NCBI RefSeq assembly: GCF_000430725.1
Contig: NZ_KE387211.1
Coordinates: 155,007-219,006 of the forward strand
Origin: Azohydromonas australica DSM 1124
Lineage (GTDB): Bacteria > Pseudomonadota > Gammaproteobacteria > Burkholderiales > Burkholderiaceae_C
Length of the DNA: 64,000 nt
Reading direction: 5' to 3'
Every line of letters begins with the position of its first letter. The stretch's first letter is position 1. The translations under genes and the position numbers were made by a program. A model generated the notes under the pieces. That model had not been told where the DNA came from and searched no databases. It saw nothing but the letters and a program-made list of their open reading frames with translations. This document shows, in pieces, positions 36,264-49,764 of the stretch.

Positions 36264-37034
36264 CTACTTCAGCGCCAGCACCAGCGCCACGAAGGCCAGG
36301 AAGCCCAGCAGCACGCGGCGGAACCAGGTTTCGCCCAGGCGTCCGCGCAGCCGCTGGCCCAGCGCCAGGCCGGCCGCCATGGGCAGCAGCGCCAGCGTGG
36401 AGAGCCCCAGGTCCTGCACGCCCAGGCGCCCGTGCGCGGCCATGGCGGCGTACAGCGGCAGCGCGCTGCTGAGGTAGATGACGCTGATGCTGCCGATGAA
36501 CACCTCGCGCGGCAGCCGCAGCGACACCAGGTAGCTGACGATCAGCGGCCCCGACAGCGAGGACACGCCGCCCATCGCGCCCGACAGCGCGCCCACGCCC
36601 GCGCTCCACCAGCGCTCGTGCCGTGGCGCCACCTTCAGCTGCAGCGGCAGGCTCAGCAGCACCAGCGCGAACAGCACCACCGCCGCCAGCACCTGGTTCA
36701 GCGCCTGCGGCGACAGCGCCAGCGTCATGGGCACCGTCAGCAGCGTGCCCACGAGCAGCGTGGCGATCAGCGGCAGGAAGCGCCGCACGCTGGCCCAGGA
36801 CACGCCGGTGTCGAACACCTGCCAGGCGTTGGACACCAGCACCGGCATGGCCATCAGCGCGATGGCCTGCGGCGCCGGGATGAACAGCGATAGCAGCGGC
36901 ACCGCCACCAGCGGCATGCCGATGCCCAGCGTGCCCTTCACCAGGCTGCCCAGCAGCACCACCGCGGCGCACGCGGCCACCACGCCTGGCGCCATGGCCA
37001 GGGCGGAAGCGCCGAGCAGGGTCGCCAGGCTCAT
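36264..37034 (-). CDS. TauE/SafE-family membrane transporter
   Basis: 256 residues from ATG 37034. About eight hydrophobic helices in two homologous halves: GVVAACAAVVLLGSLVKGTLGIGMPLVAVPLLSLF, TLLVGTLLTVPMTLAL, GVGALSGAMGGVSSLSGPLIVSYLVSL and QRLRGRLGETWFRRVLLGFLAFVALVLAL. TauE/SafE proteins export sulfur-containing or other organic anions. It starts 28 bp after the Pht5-like gene, so the two probably form an operon; here it may move an aromatic or sulfonated acid (inference). Confidence 0.9.
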   Translation of the reverse strand: MSLATLLGASALAMAPGVVAACAAVVLLGSLVKGTLGIGMPLVAVPLLSLFIPAPQAIALMAMPVLVSNAWQVFDTGVSWASVRRFLPLIATLLVGTLLTVPMTLALSPQALNQVLAAVVLFALVLLSLPLQLKVAPRHERWWSAGVGALSGAMGGVSSLSGPLIVSYLVSLRLPREVFIGSISVIYLSSALPLYAAMAAHGRLGVQDLGLSTLALLPMAAGLALGQRLRGRLGETWFRRVLLGFLAFVALVLALK

Positions 37035-37062
37035 TGGCAAGCAGTGCGCAGGGTGCGGGGCT

Positions 37063-38055
37063 TCAGATGCTGAAGCTTTCGTAGGTGGCGGGGTGGAACA
37101 TCTCTTCCACCGCCACTTGCCGCGAGGACAGGCCTTGCGCGTGGTGGTGCCGCGCGAAGGTCTCCAGCGTGGCACGGTTGCCCGCCACGCCGTAGGACCA
37201 GAAGTCCTCGCCCAGCGTTTCGCGCGCGGCCTTGAGCTGCTCCTCGACGAAGGGCAACGTCACCTTGGTGGCGGAGGTGTCGGACAGCAGCTCCAGCGCC
37301 GCATCCTTGGACTGGCTGAAGGCCTTGAACACGGCCGCCGGCAGCCACGGGTGCTGTGCCGCCAGGCCGTTGCGGATGGCGACGACGTGCATGATTGGGA
37401 ACACGCCCGTGCGGCGGTAGTAGTCCTTGGCCGCCGCGGTGGGGTCGTCGAACAGCCAGCCGATGTTCGGGTTGCGCCGCAGGATGTGCGCGCTGGGCGG
37501 GCGCGGGGCGATGAAGGCGTCGATCTCGCCGCTGTCCAGCAGCTCGGAGATGGTGCGGCCTTCGGGCGCATCCTCCAGCCGCACGTCGGGCGGCAGCTGC
37601 AGCTTGATCTTCTCCGGGCGCCCCGCCATGTCGATGCCGCCGCGCACCCAGGTCACGTCCTCGGGCCGCACGCCGAAGTCGTCCTGCAGGATCGAGCGGG
37701 CCCACACGATCGCCGTGAGCTGGTACTCGGGCACGCCCACGCGGCAGCCCTTGAGGTCTTCCGGGCGCTGGATGCGGTCCTTGCGCACGTAGATGGAGGT
37801 GTGGCGGAAGGCGCGCGAGAGGAACACCGGCACCGCGATGTACGGGCACTCGCCGCGGCTGTGCTTGACCAGGTAGCTGGAGAGCGACAGCTCGGTGATG
37901 TCGAAGTCCTGGCTGCGCATGGCGCGAAAGAAGGTCTCCTCCGGGCTGAGCGTCATGTAGACCGGGTCCACGCCGTCGATGAGCACGCGGCCGTCGATCA
38001 GCGCGCGGGTGCGGTCGTAGTCGCCCATGGCGACCGAGAGTTGGAGCTTGGACAT
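37063..38055 (-). CDS. Pht5-like protein (4,5-dihydroxyphthalate decarboxylase family)
   Basis: 330 residues, no signal peptide, periplasmic-binding-protein-like two-lobed fold. The start KLQLSVAMGDYDRTRALIDGRV, followed by FDITELSLSSYL, VFLSRAFRHTSIYVR and LKGCRVGVPEYQLTAIVW, matches the family that includes Pht5, 4,5-dihydroxyphthalate decarboxylase (product protocatechuate). Many members have only been annotated by similarity and some may be binding proteins. Its cytoplasmic form favours an enzyme. No phthalate dioxygenase is present in the window. It is followed by a TauE exporter gene. Confidence 0.78.
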   Translation of the reverse strand: MSKLQLSVAMGDYDRTRALIDGRVLIDGVDPVYMTLSPEETFFRAMRSQDFDITELSLSSYLVKHSRGECPYIAVPVFLSRAFRHTSIYVRKDRIQRPEDLKGCRVGVPEYQLTAIVWARSILQDDFGVRPEDVTWVRGGIDMAGRPEKIKLQLPPDVRLEDAPEGRTISELLDSGEIDAFIAPRPPSAHILRRNPNIGWLFDDPTAAAKDYYRRTGVFPIMHVVAIRNGLAAQHPWLPAAVFKAFSQSKDAALELLSDTSATKVTLPFVEEQLKAARETLGEDFWSYGVAGNRATLETFARHHHAQGLSSRQVAVEEMFHPATYESFSI

Positions 38056-38103
38056 GCGGCTTTGGTCTGAAGGGGTACGGTGTCCGCCTGCAGGCGGTAT
38101 TTG

Positions 38104-38117
38104 CTTAGTGCTCTAAG
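38104..38117. promoter_or_regulatory. Palindrome upstream of Pht5-like gene
   Basis: CTTAG-TGCT-CTAAG in a locally less GC-rich stretch (38098-38140) about 49 bp upstream of the Pht5-like ATG, suggesting an operator overlapping the promoter. No regulator gene is immediately adjacent; the double-HTH LysR at 39011 is one candidate. Confidence 0.5.
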
Positions 38118-38198
38118 TTTGCTGCAAGTCTAATGCAAGCAGGCGCGCCTTGCAGGCCTGTTGCTGGAGCCGGCGCGCAGTGGCGGACCCGGCGTGGC

Positions 38199-38675
38199 TC
38201 AGCGCGCGGGCTGGAGCACCGGCTCGCAGCGCACCTCGGTCAGCACCGAGTTGGCGATGAAGCACTCCTCGTGCGCCTCGTGGTGCAGGGCCTGGAATTC
38301 CTCGGAGCTGGGCAGCCGCTCGCCGGAGAAGCTCACTTGCGGCCGCAGCGTGACGGTGGAGACGAACAGCTTGCCGCGCGCGTTCTTCGCCATCACGCCC
38401 TCGGCGCGGTCGCTGTAGTGGTCCACGCGGAAGCCGCGCCCTGCGGCGAGGGAGAGAAACCACAGCATGTGGCAGCTCGACAGCGAGGCCACGAAGCCTT
38501 CTTCCGGATCGACCGCGGCCGGGTCGGACAGCGGCACCCGCACCACGTGCGGCGAGGACGAGCCCGGCAGCACCGCGCCGCCGTCGAACTCGATGAGGTG
38601 GCGGCGGCTGTAGCGGTTGTCCAGGAAGTCCTGATCGCCGCGGCTCCAGTGGACGTGGGCGGTGTAGATGTGCAT
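38199..38675 (-). CDS. OsmC-family peroxiredoxin-like protein
   Basis: 158 residues. OsmC fold with the two expected redox Cys: one in FVASLSSCHMLWFLSLAAGRGF and one in HEECFIANSVL; N-terminal beta strands HIYTAHVHW...RRHLIEFDGGAVLPGSSSPHVVRVPLSDPAAVDPEEGF. Such proteins reduce organic hydroperoxides using lipoyl or thiol donors. ATG 38675 has AGAGGAG. Same strand as the Pht5-like gene, 143 bp upstream of it; may protect against peroxides formed during aromatic oxidation. Confidence 0.9.
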   Translation of the reverse strand: MHIYTAHVHWSRGDQDFLDNRYSRRHLIEFDGGAVLPGSSSPHVVRVPLSDPAAVDPEEGFVASLSSCHMLWFLSLAAGRGFRVDHYSDRAEGVMAKNARGKLFVSTVTLRPQVSFSGERLPSSEEFQALHHEAHEECFIANSVLTEVRCEPVLQPAR

Positions 38676-39010
38676 GGCTCCTCTTTCCGTGGTCTCAATG
38701 CGCGGGCGCTGCCGGGCCTACCATGCCGGCCATCTTGGCCGGCGCCCGGCGTCCCGGATTCTGGCCGAGCCCCGCGCCGGGCCCTCCACACCGGCTCGCT
38801 GCGCGGCGGCGCGACATTTGCCGCCCCTTCAAAGCCCTCTCTTCGAAGTCTTTACGCCCCTCATGCCCTTGCCTGCCGCCCGGCCTTGCGCCGGCACGAA
38901 TCCAGGAGCCGCCGCTCGTCGCGCGCCGCACTGCTGCCAGGGCCCGGCCAGGCCGGGCCTGGCGCCAATCACCGGAACCCCGCATCCCGGCCCCGGGCCG
39001 GCTCGCCGCC
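38676..39010. other. Intergenic region with hairpin
   Basis: 335 bp between divergent OsmC and LysR genes, without a supported gene. It holds one perfect hairpin, GCCGGCC-ATCTT-GGCCGGC (38725-38743), and a less GC-rich patch around 38826-38870 (TTCAAAGCC..CTTCGAAGTCTTTACG) that may hold the LysR promoter. Confidence 0.55.
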
Positions 39011-40369
39011 ATGGAGCACTCCATCGGTACTGAGCCGGCCCCGGCGCCCGAGGCCTGGGGCGCCGGCGCCGACCACACCGGCCTGCCGCCGCTGGCCGAG
39101 CGGCTCAAGGCGCTGCGCGTGCTGCAGGCCGTGGTGCGCCACGGCAGCGCGGTGCGCGCAGCCGAGGCGATTCACCTGTCACAGCCGGCGGTGACGCGCG
39201 CGGTGCTGGAGCTGGAGCGCGCCTGCCAGACACCGCTGTTCGTGCGCGCCGCGCGCGGCATGGTGCCCACGCCGGCGGGCACGCGCGTGGCGCAGCGCGC
39301 GGGCACGGTGTTCCTGATGCTGGCCTACGGCGCCTCCGAAGCCCTGACGGCCGCCCCAGGCGAGGCGCAGCGGCCCGTGCAGCCCGAGCGCTTCGCCGCC
39401 GCCGTGTCCATCGGCAGCCTCAGGGCGCTGGCGGCGGTGGCGACGCAGGGCAGCGAGGCCCGCGCGGCACAGGCGCTGGGCGTGACACAGCCGGCGGTGC
39501 ACACCGCGCTGCAGGCGCTGGAGCACCTGCTGGGGCTGCGGCTGTTCTACAAGTCGGCGCAGGGCACGCGGCTCACGCCCTCGGGCCAGGCGCTGCTGCG
39601 GCGGGTGAAGCTGGCGTTCTCGGAGATCCGCGCCATCGAGGGCGACATCGCCGCCTGGCGCGGCGAAATCCGCGGCCGCGTGGTGGTGGGCGTGCTGCCG
39701 CTGTCGGTGCCGCTGTTCCTGCCGCGCGCGGTGGAGGCGCTGCTGCAGGCGCATCCCAGCGTGGAGGTGCAGGTGGTGGACGGTACCTACGACAGCCTGC
39801 TGCAGCAGCTGCTGAGCGCCGACATCGACGTCATCGCCGGCGCGCTGCGCGCCGAGGCATCGCCGGCCGAGGTGCGGCAGCACTGCCTGTTCGAGGACGA
39901 CCTGGCCGTGGTGGCGCAGCGCGGCCACCCTTGCCTGGCGCTGCCAGCGCCCACGCTGCGCGACCTGCTGCGCTGGGACTGGGTCATCCCGCTGCCCGGC
40001 TCGCCGGCCGCGGCGGCGCTGGCGCGGGTGTTCCGCGAGCAGGGCCTGCCGCCGCCGCGCGGCCGGCTGCAGGCCGGCAGCCCGACGCTGACGCAGGCCT
40101 TCACGCAGCAGACCGGCCGCCTGGCGCTGGCCTCGCGCGGACAGGCGCTGGCCGAGCGCGAAGGCCCGCTGTGCCTGGTGCCGGTGGCGCTGCCGGGCAC
40201 CCGCCGGCGCATCGGCACGGTGGTGCGCGCCCTGAGCGAGCCCGCGCCGGAGCTGCAGCGCTTCCTGCAGGCCTGCGCGGCGGCGGTGCCGGCGTTCCTG
40301 CGCGGCGACGGGAGGACCGAGGAAACGGACGCCTCCGTGCCGGCCGGCGGGAGCCGGCAGGACTCCTAG
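39011..40369 (+). CDS. LysR-family regulator with two tandem HTH domains
   Basis: 452 residues from ATG 39011; no clear ribosome site, so the start is uncertain. Residues about 28-95 carry one LysR winged HTH (LKALRVLQAVVRHGSAVRAAEAIHLSQPAVTRAVLELE). Residues about 130-195 carry a second, better conserved one (GSLRALAAVATQGSEARAAQALGVTQPAVHTALQALE). A single effector domain follows (VVVGVLPLSVPLFLPRAVEALL..ADIDVIAGALR). Most LysR proteins are about 300 residues with one HTH. Two would give four per dimer. Targets unknown; nearest are OsmC and the hybrid kinase. Confidence 0.86.
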   Translation: MEHSIGTEPAPAPEAWGAGADHTGLPPLAERLKALRVLQAVVRHGSAVRAAEAIHLSQPAVTRAVLELERACQTPLFVRAARGMVPTPAGTRVAQRAGTVFLMLAYGASEALTAAPGEAQRPVQPERFAAAVSIGSLRALAAVATQGSEARAAQALGVTQPAVHTALQALEHLLGLRLFYKSAQGTRLTPSGQALLRRVKLAFSEIRAIEGDIAAWRGEIRGRVVVGVLPLSVPLFLPRAVEALLQAHPSVEVQVVDGTYDSLLQQLLSADIDVIAGALRAEASPAEVRQHCLFEDDLAVVAQRGHPCLALPAPTLRDLLRWDWVIPLPGSPAAAALARVFREQGLPPPRGRLQAGSPTLTQAFTQQTGRLALASRGQALAEREGPLCLVPVALPGTRRRIGTVVRALSEPAPELQRFLQACAAAVPAFLRGDGRTEETDASVPAGGSRQDS

Positions 40370-40402
40370 ACGGCCGGCCCCTTCAGGACACCGAGGCCCG
40401 CC

Positions 40403-42613
40403 TTACCCGGCATCCGCCGCGCCCAGCGCCGCCGGCTGCAGCGTCCGCAGCAGCGCCTGCAGCTGCGCGGGGTCCACGGGCTTCACCAGGTGCTCGTCGA
40501 AGCCGGCTTGCGCGGTCTGCGCCCGGTCCTTCTCCTGGCCCCAGCCGGTGATGGCAATGAGCGTCACCGCCGCGCCGCCGGGGCGGCGGCGGATCTCGCG
40601 CGCCACCTCCAGGCCACTCATGTCCGGCAGGCCCAGGTCCAGCAGCAGCACCCGGGGCTGGAGCTGGTCGAAGGCCCGCAGCGCGGCGGCACCGTCGTGC
40701 ACGGCGCTGGCCGCGAAGCCGCCGCTGCGCAGCAGCATCGCCAGGCTGTCGGCGGCGTCCTGGTTGTCGTCCACGATCAGCACCGTCGGCATGCGTGGGA
40801 ACAGGCTCACGACCTTGGCGTCCGGCAGCGGCTGCGCCTCTGCCGCGCCCGCCGCCAGCGGCAGCCGCACCGTGAAGCGGCTGCCCCGCTCCACCCCCTC
40901 GCTGAACACGCCGATGCGCCCGCCGTGCAGCTCCACCAGCTGCCGCACCACCGCCAGCCCGATGCCCAGCCCACCGCTGCCCTGCCCCGTGCGCTGCACC
41001 TGCGTGAACAGCTCGAAGACCTGCGCCTGGTCCGCCGCCGCGATGCCGATGCCGTTGTCGCTCACGCTCACCACCGCCTCGGCGCCCTCCTCGTCCAGGC
41101 GCACCGTGATCTCGCCACCCGGCCGCGTGTACTTGGCCGCGTTGTCCAGCAGGTTGCCCAGCACCTGCTGCAGCCGCGTGGCGTCGCCGTCCACCCACAC
41201 CGGTTGCGGCGGCAGCGAGACCACCAGCCGGTGCCGCAGCGCCGCGCAGGCGGGGCGGGTGTTGTCCACGGCCTGCTCGATGACACCGCGCAGGTCCAGC
41301 CGCTCGCGCTGCAGCTCGATGGCGTTGCGCGTGATGCGGCTCATGTCCAGCAGGTCGTCCAGCAGCCGCGCCATGTGCGCGGCCTGGCGGCCGATGATGG
41401 AGCGCGCCTGCTCGCGCACGGCCGGCGCCACGTCCTCGCCCAGCATCGCCACGGCGTAGCGGATGGGCGCCATGGGGTTGCGCAGCTCGTGCGCCAGCGT
41501 GGCCAGGAAGGCGTCCTTGCGCTGGCTCTCGCGGCGCAGCTGCGCCTGCGCCTCGGCCAGTGCCGTCACGTCCACCGAGGCGCCGATGACGCGCGTGACG
41601 CGGCCCTCGGCGTCCCGGCCGGCCGCGCGCACCGAGCACAGCAGGTGGTAGGGCTGGTCCCTGAAGCGCCCATCGACCTGGAACTGCACCGGCTCGCCGT
41701 CGGCGTACACGCGCTCCAGCGCCCGCTTGTGCTCCTCGTTGGGAATGGTCTCGCCGATGCGCCGCCCCACCACGTCGGCTGGCTGCAAGCCGAAGCGGGT
41801 GTTGTAGATCCAGGTGTAGCGCCGCTCGGCGTCGCATTCCCAGGCCGTGACCTTGCCGCTGTCCAGCGCGAGGTGGAAACGCTCCTCGGCCGCCTGGCTG
41901 GCCTGCAGTGCGAGCTGCCGGTCTGTCACGTCGGCCGTGACGCCGGAGACGCGCACCGCGCGGCCGAGCGCGTCGCAGTGCACGTGGCCATGGGTCTCGA
42001 CCCAGCGCAGCTCGCCGGTGTCGGCGCGGTGCATGCGGCCGAGGAAGGTGTAGTGCCGCCCCTGGCGCAGCGCGTCGTCCACGAGGGCGCGCACGCGCTG
42101 CACATCCTCCGGATGGGCCAGCGGCCAGGCCTCGTCCACGTGCGCCCAGGTCTTGCCGAAGACGGCCTCGGCGCCGCCGGAGAAGCTCATGGCACCAGTG
42201 CGCACGTCCCAGTCCCAGGCGGCCATGCGCCCGGCGCTCAGGGCCATGTTGAGCCGCTCGTGCGTCGTCTGCGCCTGCTGCAGCAGCCAGCGCGACCAGG
42301 CCGACACGCCCACCGCCAAGCCGCCTGCCAGCAGGAACAGGCCAAGGATGAGCAGCTCCGCCGGCCGGGTCGGCGGCCAGGGCTCGCCGGCCGGTGCGAT
42401 CCAGAAGGCGCTCAGCGTCAGCGCAGCCGCCCCCAGCACGGCAAGGCCAGGCCCCGCGCCGGCCAGGTAGCCCGTCAGCACCAGCACGGGGAAATAGGGC
42501 AGCAACGGGGCACGGCCTTCGAGCAGCGGCTGCAGGAAGACGTTGAGGGCCGAGGCCGTGGCATACGCAAGCAGCGCCAGCAGCCAGCGCTTCCATGGCG
42601 TTTCGATGATCAC
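40403..42613 (-). CDS. Hybrid sensor histidine kinase with two PAS domains
   Basis: 736 residues from GTG 42613 (GGGGAG, 6 nt). N-terminal membrane region of several helices ([68 protein letters not shown]) resembling a DUF4118/MASE-like sensor. Two PAS domains follow (about 120-245 and 250-375; [24 protein letters not shown]). Next are HisKA ([14 protein letters not shown]), HATPase_c ([30 protein letters not shown]) and a C-terminal receiver ([15 protein letters not shown], phospho-Asp in [10 protein letters not shown], Lys in EHLVKPVD). Divergent from DAHP synthase; no response regulator or HPt gene adjacent. Confidence 0.93.
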   Translation of the reverse strand: MIIETPWKRWLLALLAYATASALNVFLQPLLEGRAPLLPYFPVLVLTGYLAGAGPGLAVLGAAALTLSAFWIAPAGEPWPPTRPAELLILGLFLLAGGLAVGVSAWSRWLLQQAQTTHERLNMALSAGRMAAWDWDVRTGAMSFSGGAEAVFGKTWAHVDEAWPLAHPEDVQRVRALVDDALRQGRHYTFLGRMHRADTGELRWVETHGHVHCDALGRAVRVSGVTADVTDRQLALQASQAAEERFHLALDSGKVTAWECDAERRYTWIYNTRFGLQPADVVGRRIGETIPNEEHKRALERVYADGEPVQFQVDGRFRDQPYHLLCSVRAAGRDAEGRVTRVIGASVDVTALAEAQAQLRRESQRKDAFLATLAHELRNPMAPIRYAVAMLGEDVAPAVREQARSIIGRQAAHMARLLDDLLDMSRITRNAIELQRERLDLRGVIEQAVDNTRPACAALRHRLVVSLPPQPVWVDGDATRLQQVLGNLLDNAAKYTRPGGEITVRLDEEGAEAVVSVSDNGIGIAAADQAQVFELFTQVQRTGQGSGGLGIGLAVVRQLVELHGGRIGVFSEGVERGSRFTVRLPLAAGAAEAQPLPDAKVVSLFPRMPTVLIVDDNQDAADSLAMLLRSGGFAASAVHDGAAALRAFDQLQPRVLLLDLGLPDMSGLEVAREIRRRPGGAAVTLIAITGWGQEKDRAQTAQAGFDEHLVKPVDPAQLQALLRTLQPAALGAADAG

Positions 42614-42737
42614 GCGGTGCTCCCCGGCTGAGTCGTTCGCGGGCCGCGCTACGCTGCACTTCCCGTGCAGCGCCCGGCCCCTGGACCGGAGCATGCCTTG
42701 CCGGCACCGCCATCGGACAGTTTTGGAGAACTCCGCC

Positions 42738-44096
42738 ATGACCACTGCCTGGTCCCCCGCCAGCTGGCGCCAGCGCCCGGCGCGCCAGCTGCCGGCTTAT
42801 CCCGACGCCGCGGCGCTGGAAGTGGCCGAGCGCCAGCTCGCCGGCAGCCCGCCGCTGATCTTCGCCGGCGAGATCGCCGCGCTGCGCCAGCGCTTGGCCG
42901 CCGTGGCGCGCGGCGACGCCTTCCTGCTGCAGGGCGGCGACTGCGCCGAGAGCTTCGACGAGCTCAGCGAGGCCACGGTGCGCGACACCTTCCGCGTCAT
43001 CCTGCAGATGGCCGTGGTGCTGACCTACGCCGCCAAGTGCCCGGTGGTGAAGGTCGGGCGCATCGCCGGGCAGTTCGCCAAGCCGCGCTCCTCCGACACC
43101 GAGACCCGCGACGGCCTGGCGCTGCCCTCATACCGCGGCGACATCATCAACGCCCCCGCCTTCGCAGAGGACGCACGCCGCCCCGACCCGCGGCGGCTGC
43201 TGGCGGCCTACGGGCACTCGGCGACCACGCTCAACCTGCTGCGCGCCCTCTCCCACGGCGGCTTCGCCGACCTGCACCAGGTGCACCGCTGGACCGCCGA
43301 TTTCGTCAAGGCCAGCCCGCAGGGCGAGCGCTTCGAGGAACTGGCCGACCGCATCACCGACTCGCTGGCCTTCATGGAGGCCTGCGGCTTCGACGCCGCG
43401 CTCACGCCGCAGCTGCGCGAGGTGGAGTTCCACACCTCGCACGAGGCGCTGCACCTGCACTACGAGCAGGCGCTCGTGCGCCGCGGCGAGAACGGGCGCT
43501 GGTACGGCGGCTCCGCGCACATGCTGTGGCTGGGCGAGCGCACGCGCGACCCGGGCGGCGCGCACGTGGAGTTCCTGCGTGGGCTGGACAACGCGCTGGG
43601 CGTGAAGCTGGGCCCGACGGCGCAGCCGGACGACGTGCTGCGGCTGCTCGACGTGCTGGACCCCGACAACGAGCCCGGGCGCATGGTGCTCATCACCCGC
43701 ATGGGCGCGGGCGCGGCGGCCGAGAGGCTGCCGCCGCTGCTGCGCGCCGTGCGCGACGCAGGCCGCGCCGTGGTGTGGTGCTGCGACCCGATGCACGGCA
43801 ACACCGTCACCGCCTCCAACGGCTTCAAGACGCGCGACTTCACGCGCATCCTGCAGGAGGTGCGCGAGTTCTTCGCGGTGCACGCGCAGGAAGGGACGCA
43901 CGCCGGGGGCGTGCATTTCGAGATGACGGGGCAGGACGTCACCGAGTGCCGCGGCGGTGCGCAGGCGCTCACCGACGAGGGGCTGGCAGCGCGCTACCTC
44001 ACCTCCTGCGACCCGCGGCTCAACGGCTCGCAGAGCCTGGAGCTGGCCTTCCTGATCGCGCAGATGCTGCGCGCGCGGCGGGCGCCGCCGGCCTGA
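42738..44096 (+). CDS. Class II DAHP synthase (shikimate pathway)
   Basis: 452 residues condensing phosphoenolpyruvate with erythrose 4-phosphate to DAHP. Class II (plant/AroA-II type) features: [21 protein letters not shown] at the start, [13 protein letters not shown] with the metal Cys, [39 protein letters not shown], and [17 protein letters not shown] near the end. Length is typical (about 450). TGGAGAA precedes ATG 42738. Separate from any other biosynthetic gene; divergent from the hybrid kinase. Ends at a strong bidirectional stem-loop. Confidence 0.94.
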   Translation: MTTAWSPASWRQRPARQLPAYPDAAALEVAERQLAGSPPLIFAGEIAALRQRLAAVARGDAFLLQGGDCAESFDELSEATVRDTFRVILQMAVVLTYAAKCPVVKVGRIAGQFAKPRSSDTETRDGLALPSYRGDIINAPAFAEDARRPDPRRLLAAYGHSATTLNLLRALSHGGFADLHQVHRWTADFVKASPQGERFEELADRITDSLAFMEACGFDAALTPQLREVEFHTSHEALHLHYEQALVRRGENGRWYGGSAHMLWLGERTRDPGGAHVEFLRGLDNALGVKLGPTAQPDDVLRLLDVLDPDNEPGRMVLITRMGAGAAAERLPPLLRAVRDAGRAVVWCCDPMHGNTVTASNGFKTRDFTRILQEVREFFAVHAQEGTHAGGVHFEMTGQDVTECRGGAQALTDEGLAARYLTSCDPRLNGSQSLELAFLIAQMLRARRAPPA

Positions 44097-44112
44097 TCCC
44101 GTTGCGGGGAAG

Positions 44113-44163
44113 AAGCGCTGCGTTCGCCCTGGCGCATCGGCGGCCGGGGCGAACGCAGCGCTT
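44113..44163. terminator. Bidirectional stem-loop between convergent genes
   Basis: Perfect 17-bp inverted repeat, AAGCGCTGCGTTCGCCC (44113-44129) and its complement (44147-44163), with a 17-nt loop, placed between the stops of DAHP synthase and the leftward lipoprotein. The ends supply A/T only as AA/TT, so termination strength is uncertain. Confidence 0.75.
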
Positions 44164-44176
44164 CAGGGCCTCCGGG

Positions 44177-44644
44177 TCAACGCACCCCGGCCGCCGCCAC
44201 CGGGGCGAGCGCCACCGGATAGGCCAGCTCCACGCGGGCGTTGCGGTCGAGCACGTCGGCGTAGTCGTAGCGCACGTTCACTGCCAGCGTCCCGGTGCGC
44301 GGACCGTTTTCCTGCAGCGCCAGCTTGTAGCTGCAGCTCGCCGCCGACGGCAGCGGCTCGTCCGAGCAGCCGTCGTGCACCATCCGGAAGTGGAAGGGCA
44401 GCAGCATCGGCTGGAGGTTGGTGGCGGTCTCCACGCCCTCGTTGCGCAGCGTGAGGACGATCTGCCCGGGATTCTGGCCGCCGCTCTCCGTGTCGACCAC
44501 CAGCGACAGGGCCTGGCCCGTACCGCGGGGCTCCTGGGCCTTCACCGCGGTATCGGCGCTGCCGCCGATACCTGCGCCCGCACAGGCTGCGAGCACGGCG
44601 CCCAGGCAGCAACCGAAGGCAATGGTGTGGAACAGACGCTGCAT
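44177..44644 (-). CDS. Lipoprotein, paralog 1 of tandem pair
   Basis: 155 residues from ATG 44644 (GGAGGGAATTC). Signal peptide with a lipobox near LAAC (AFGCCLGAVLAACAGAG), so membrane-anchored. The mature part is beta-rich with LTLRNEGVETATNLQPMLLP, FRMVHDGCSDEPLPSAASCSYKLAL and VNVRYDYADVLDRNARVELAYP; the two Cys in DGC..SC could form a disulfide. It resembles a single immunoglobulin-like or DUF11-like strand set. Function not recognised. The next gene upstream is a clear paralog (same TLRN-G-ETAT, MV-DGC, VGYDYAD-NR pattern). Confidence 0.75.
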   Translation of the reverse strand: MQRLFHTIAFGCCLGAVLAACAGAGIGGSADTAVKAQEPRGTGQALSLVVDTESGGQNPGQIVLTLRNEGVETATNLQPMLLPFHFRMVHDGCSDEPLPSAASCSYKLALQENGPRTGTLAVNVRYDYADVLDRNARVELAYPVALAPVAAAGVR

Positions 44645-44838
44645 GAATTCCCTCCACAGGTATGAAGACCCACGCATACCAGTGAGCCGGTCCGCCGCGG
44701 CGGCCTGTCACCGGGGGTGCTTCAAGACTCCATGGTCTCCGTCTTTCGACTGTTGCGCCAGGGACATGTCAAGGGGTTGAAATAGGACTTTTGTCACGGC
44801 AGGCGCGGGACGGAAACCTCATGTGCAGCACGGCGGCC

Positions 44839-45309
44839 TCACCGGGACAGCGAGGCCACCACCGAGGACGCCTTGGGATAGACGAGGCTGCCGCCGGCGC
44901 TGCGGTTGGGCAGGTCGGCGTAGTCGTAGCCCACGGCCAGCGCCATGGTGGCGCCGTTGGGCAGGTCGCCTTCCAGGGCGACCGTGTAGGTGCAGCGGGA
45001 CGCCGCGGGCAGCGGTTGGCCCGTGCAGCCGTCGCGCACCATGCGCACGCGCGTGGGCAGCGCCAGCTCCTGGAGGCGCGTGGCGGTCTCAGCGCCGTTG
45101 TTGCGCAGCGTCAGCGTGACGACGCTGGTGCTGCCGTTGCCCGGCTCCGGGGTGCTGGCGTGCAGGGACAGCCCGGGACCGGTGCCCCGCAGCATGCCGC
45201 TGGTGGTGCTGCTGCCAGCGGGGCTGGAGGCGGCTCCCATGCCGGTGCAGGCCTGGAGCAGCGCCATCAGGCAGGCGCCGAGGGTGATGGGGACAACGAC
45301 GTTTCGCAT
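44839..45309 (-). CDS. Lipoprotein, paralog 2 of tandem pair
   Basis: 156 residues from ATG 45309, with GGAGGG 6 nt upstream. Lipobox LLQAC (LGACLMALLQACTGM). The mature region reads VTLTLRNNGAETATRLQELALP, VRMVRDGCTGQPLPAASRCTYTVAL and ALAVGYDYADLPNRSAGGSLVYPKA, matching paralog 1 over its whole length, including both Cys. Tandem duplication is therefore clear. Function unknown. 194 bp separate the two genes, with a TTGACA hexamer (minus strand, 44767-44772) that may start separate transcription of paralog 1. Confidence 0.75.
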   Translation of the reverse strand: MRNVVVPITLGACLMALLQACTGMGAASSPAGSSTTSGMLRGTGPGLSLHASTPEPGNGSTSVVTLTLRNNGAETATRLQELALPTRVRMVRDGCTGQPLPAASRCTYTVALEGDLPNGATMALAVGYDYADLPNRSAGGSLVYPKASSVVASLSR

Positions 45310-45606
45310 GGGCATCCCTCCGCTGTCTTGGCATCCGGGCATCGCCGTCGGTGCCCGCCGCGCCCGCTTGGCGGCATGCGCCTCGGCCGGGCTGGCGCCA
45401 TGGTCGGGGGCGGGTGCCGCCGGCACCAGGGAGGGTTCTCATGACGCCAGGGAGCGGTTTGTACCGGCCGGGCGGGAAAGGCGTCCTGGGCGGCCGTTCG
45501 CGCCCGTGGCCGCGGCCGGCTCGGCCCCTGCAAGGGATCGCCAGCGCCCGTAGGAAGCCAGCGGCGGCGGCGCGGGAGGCGCCGCCGCGGTGGAGGCCGT
45601 GCGCGC

Positions 45607-47127
<1,521 letters not shown>

Positions 47128-47236
47128 GGGAGCTTGTTGTTGGAGTTCGTTCGAGCCGGGCAAGCCAGGCCCCTCGCCTGCGCAGCGCGGAGGCGAGGGG
47201 AAAACCTGGGAAGTGGGTGGCGGAGGAGCCGCGGGG

Positions 47237-49717
<2,481 letters not shown>

Positions 49718-49764
49718 CGCCTGATCTCCCGGCTGATCCGTTCTGTGTGGTGCTGAAGAAGGGT

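Noticed and set aside
40490-42631. 713-codon plus-strand open frame opposite the hybrid kinase
   Set aside because: All kinase and receiver motifs are on the minus strand; this frame has no protein-like features.
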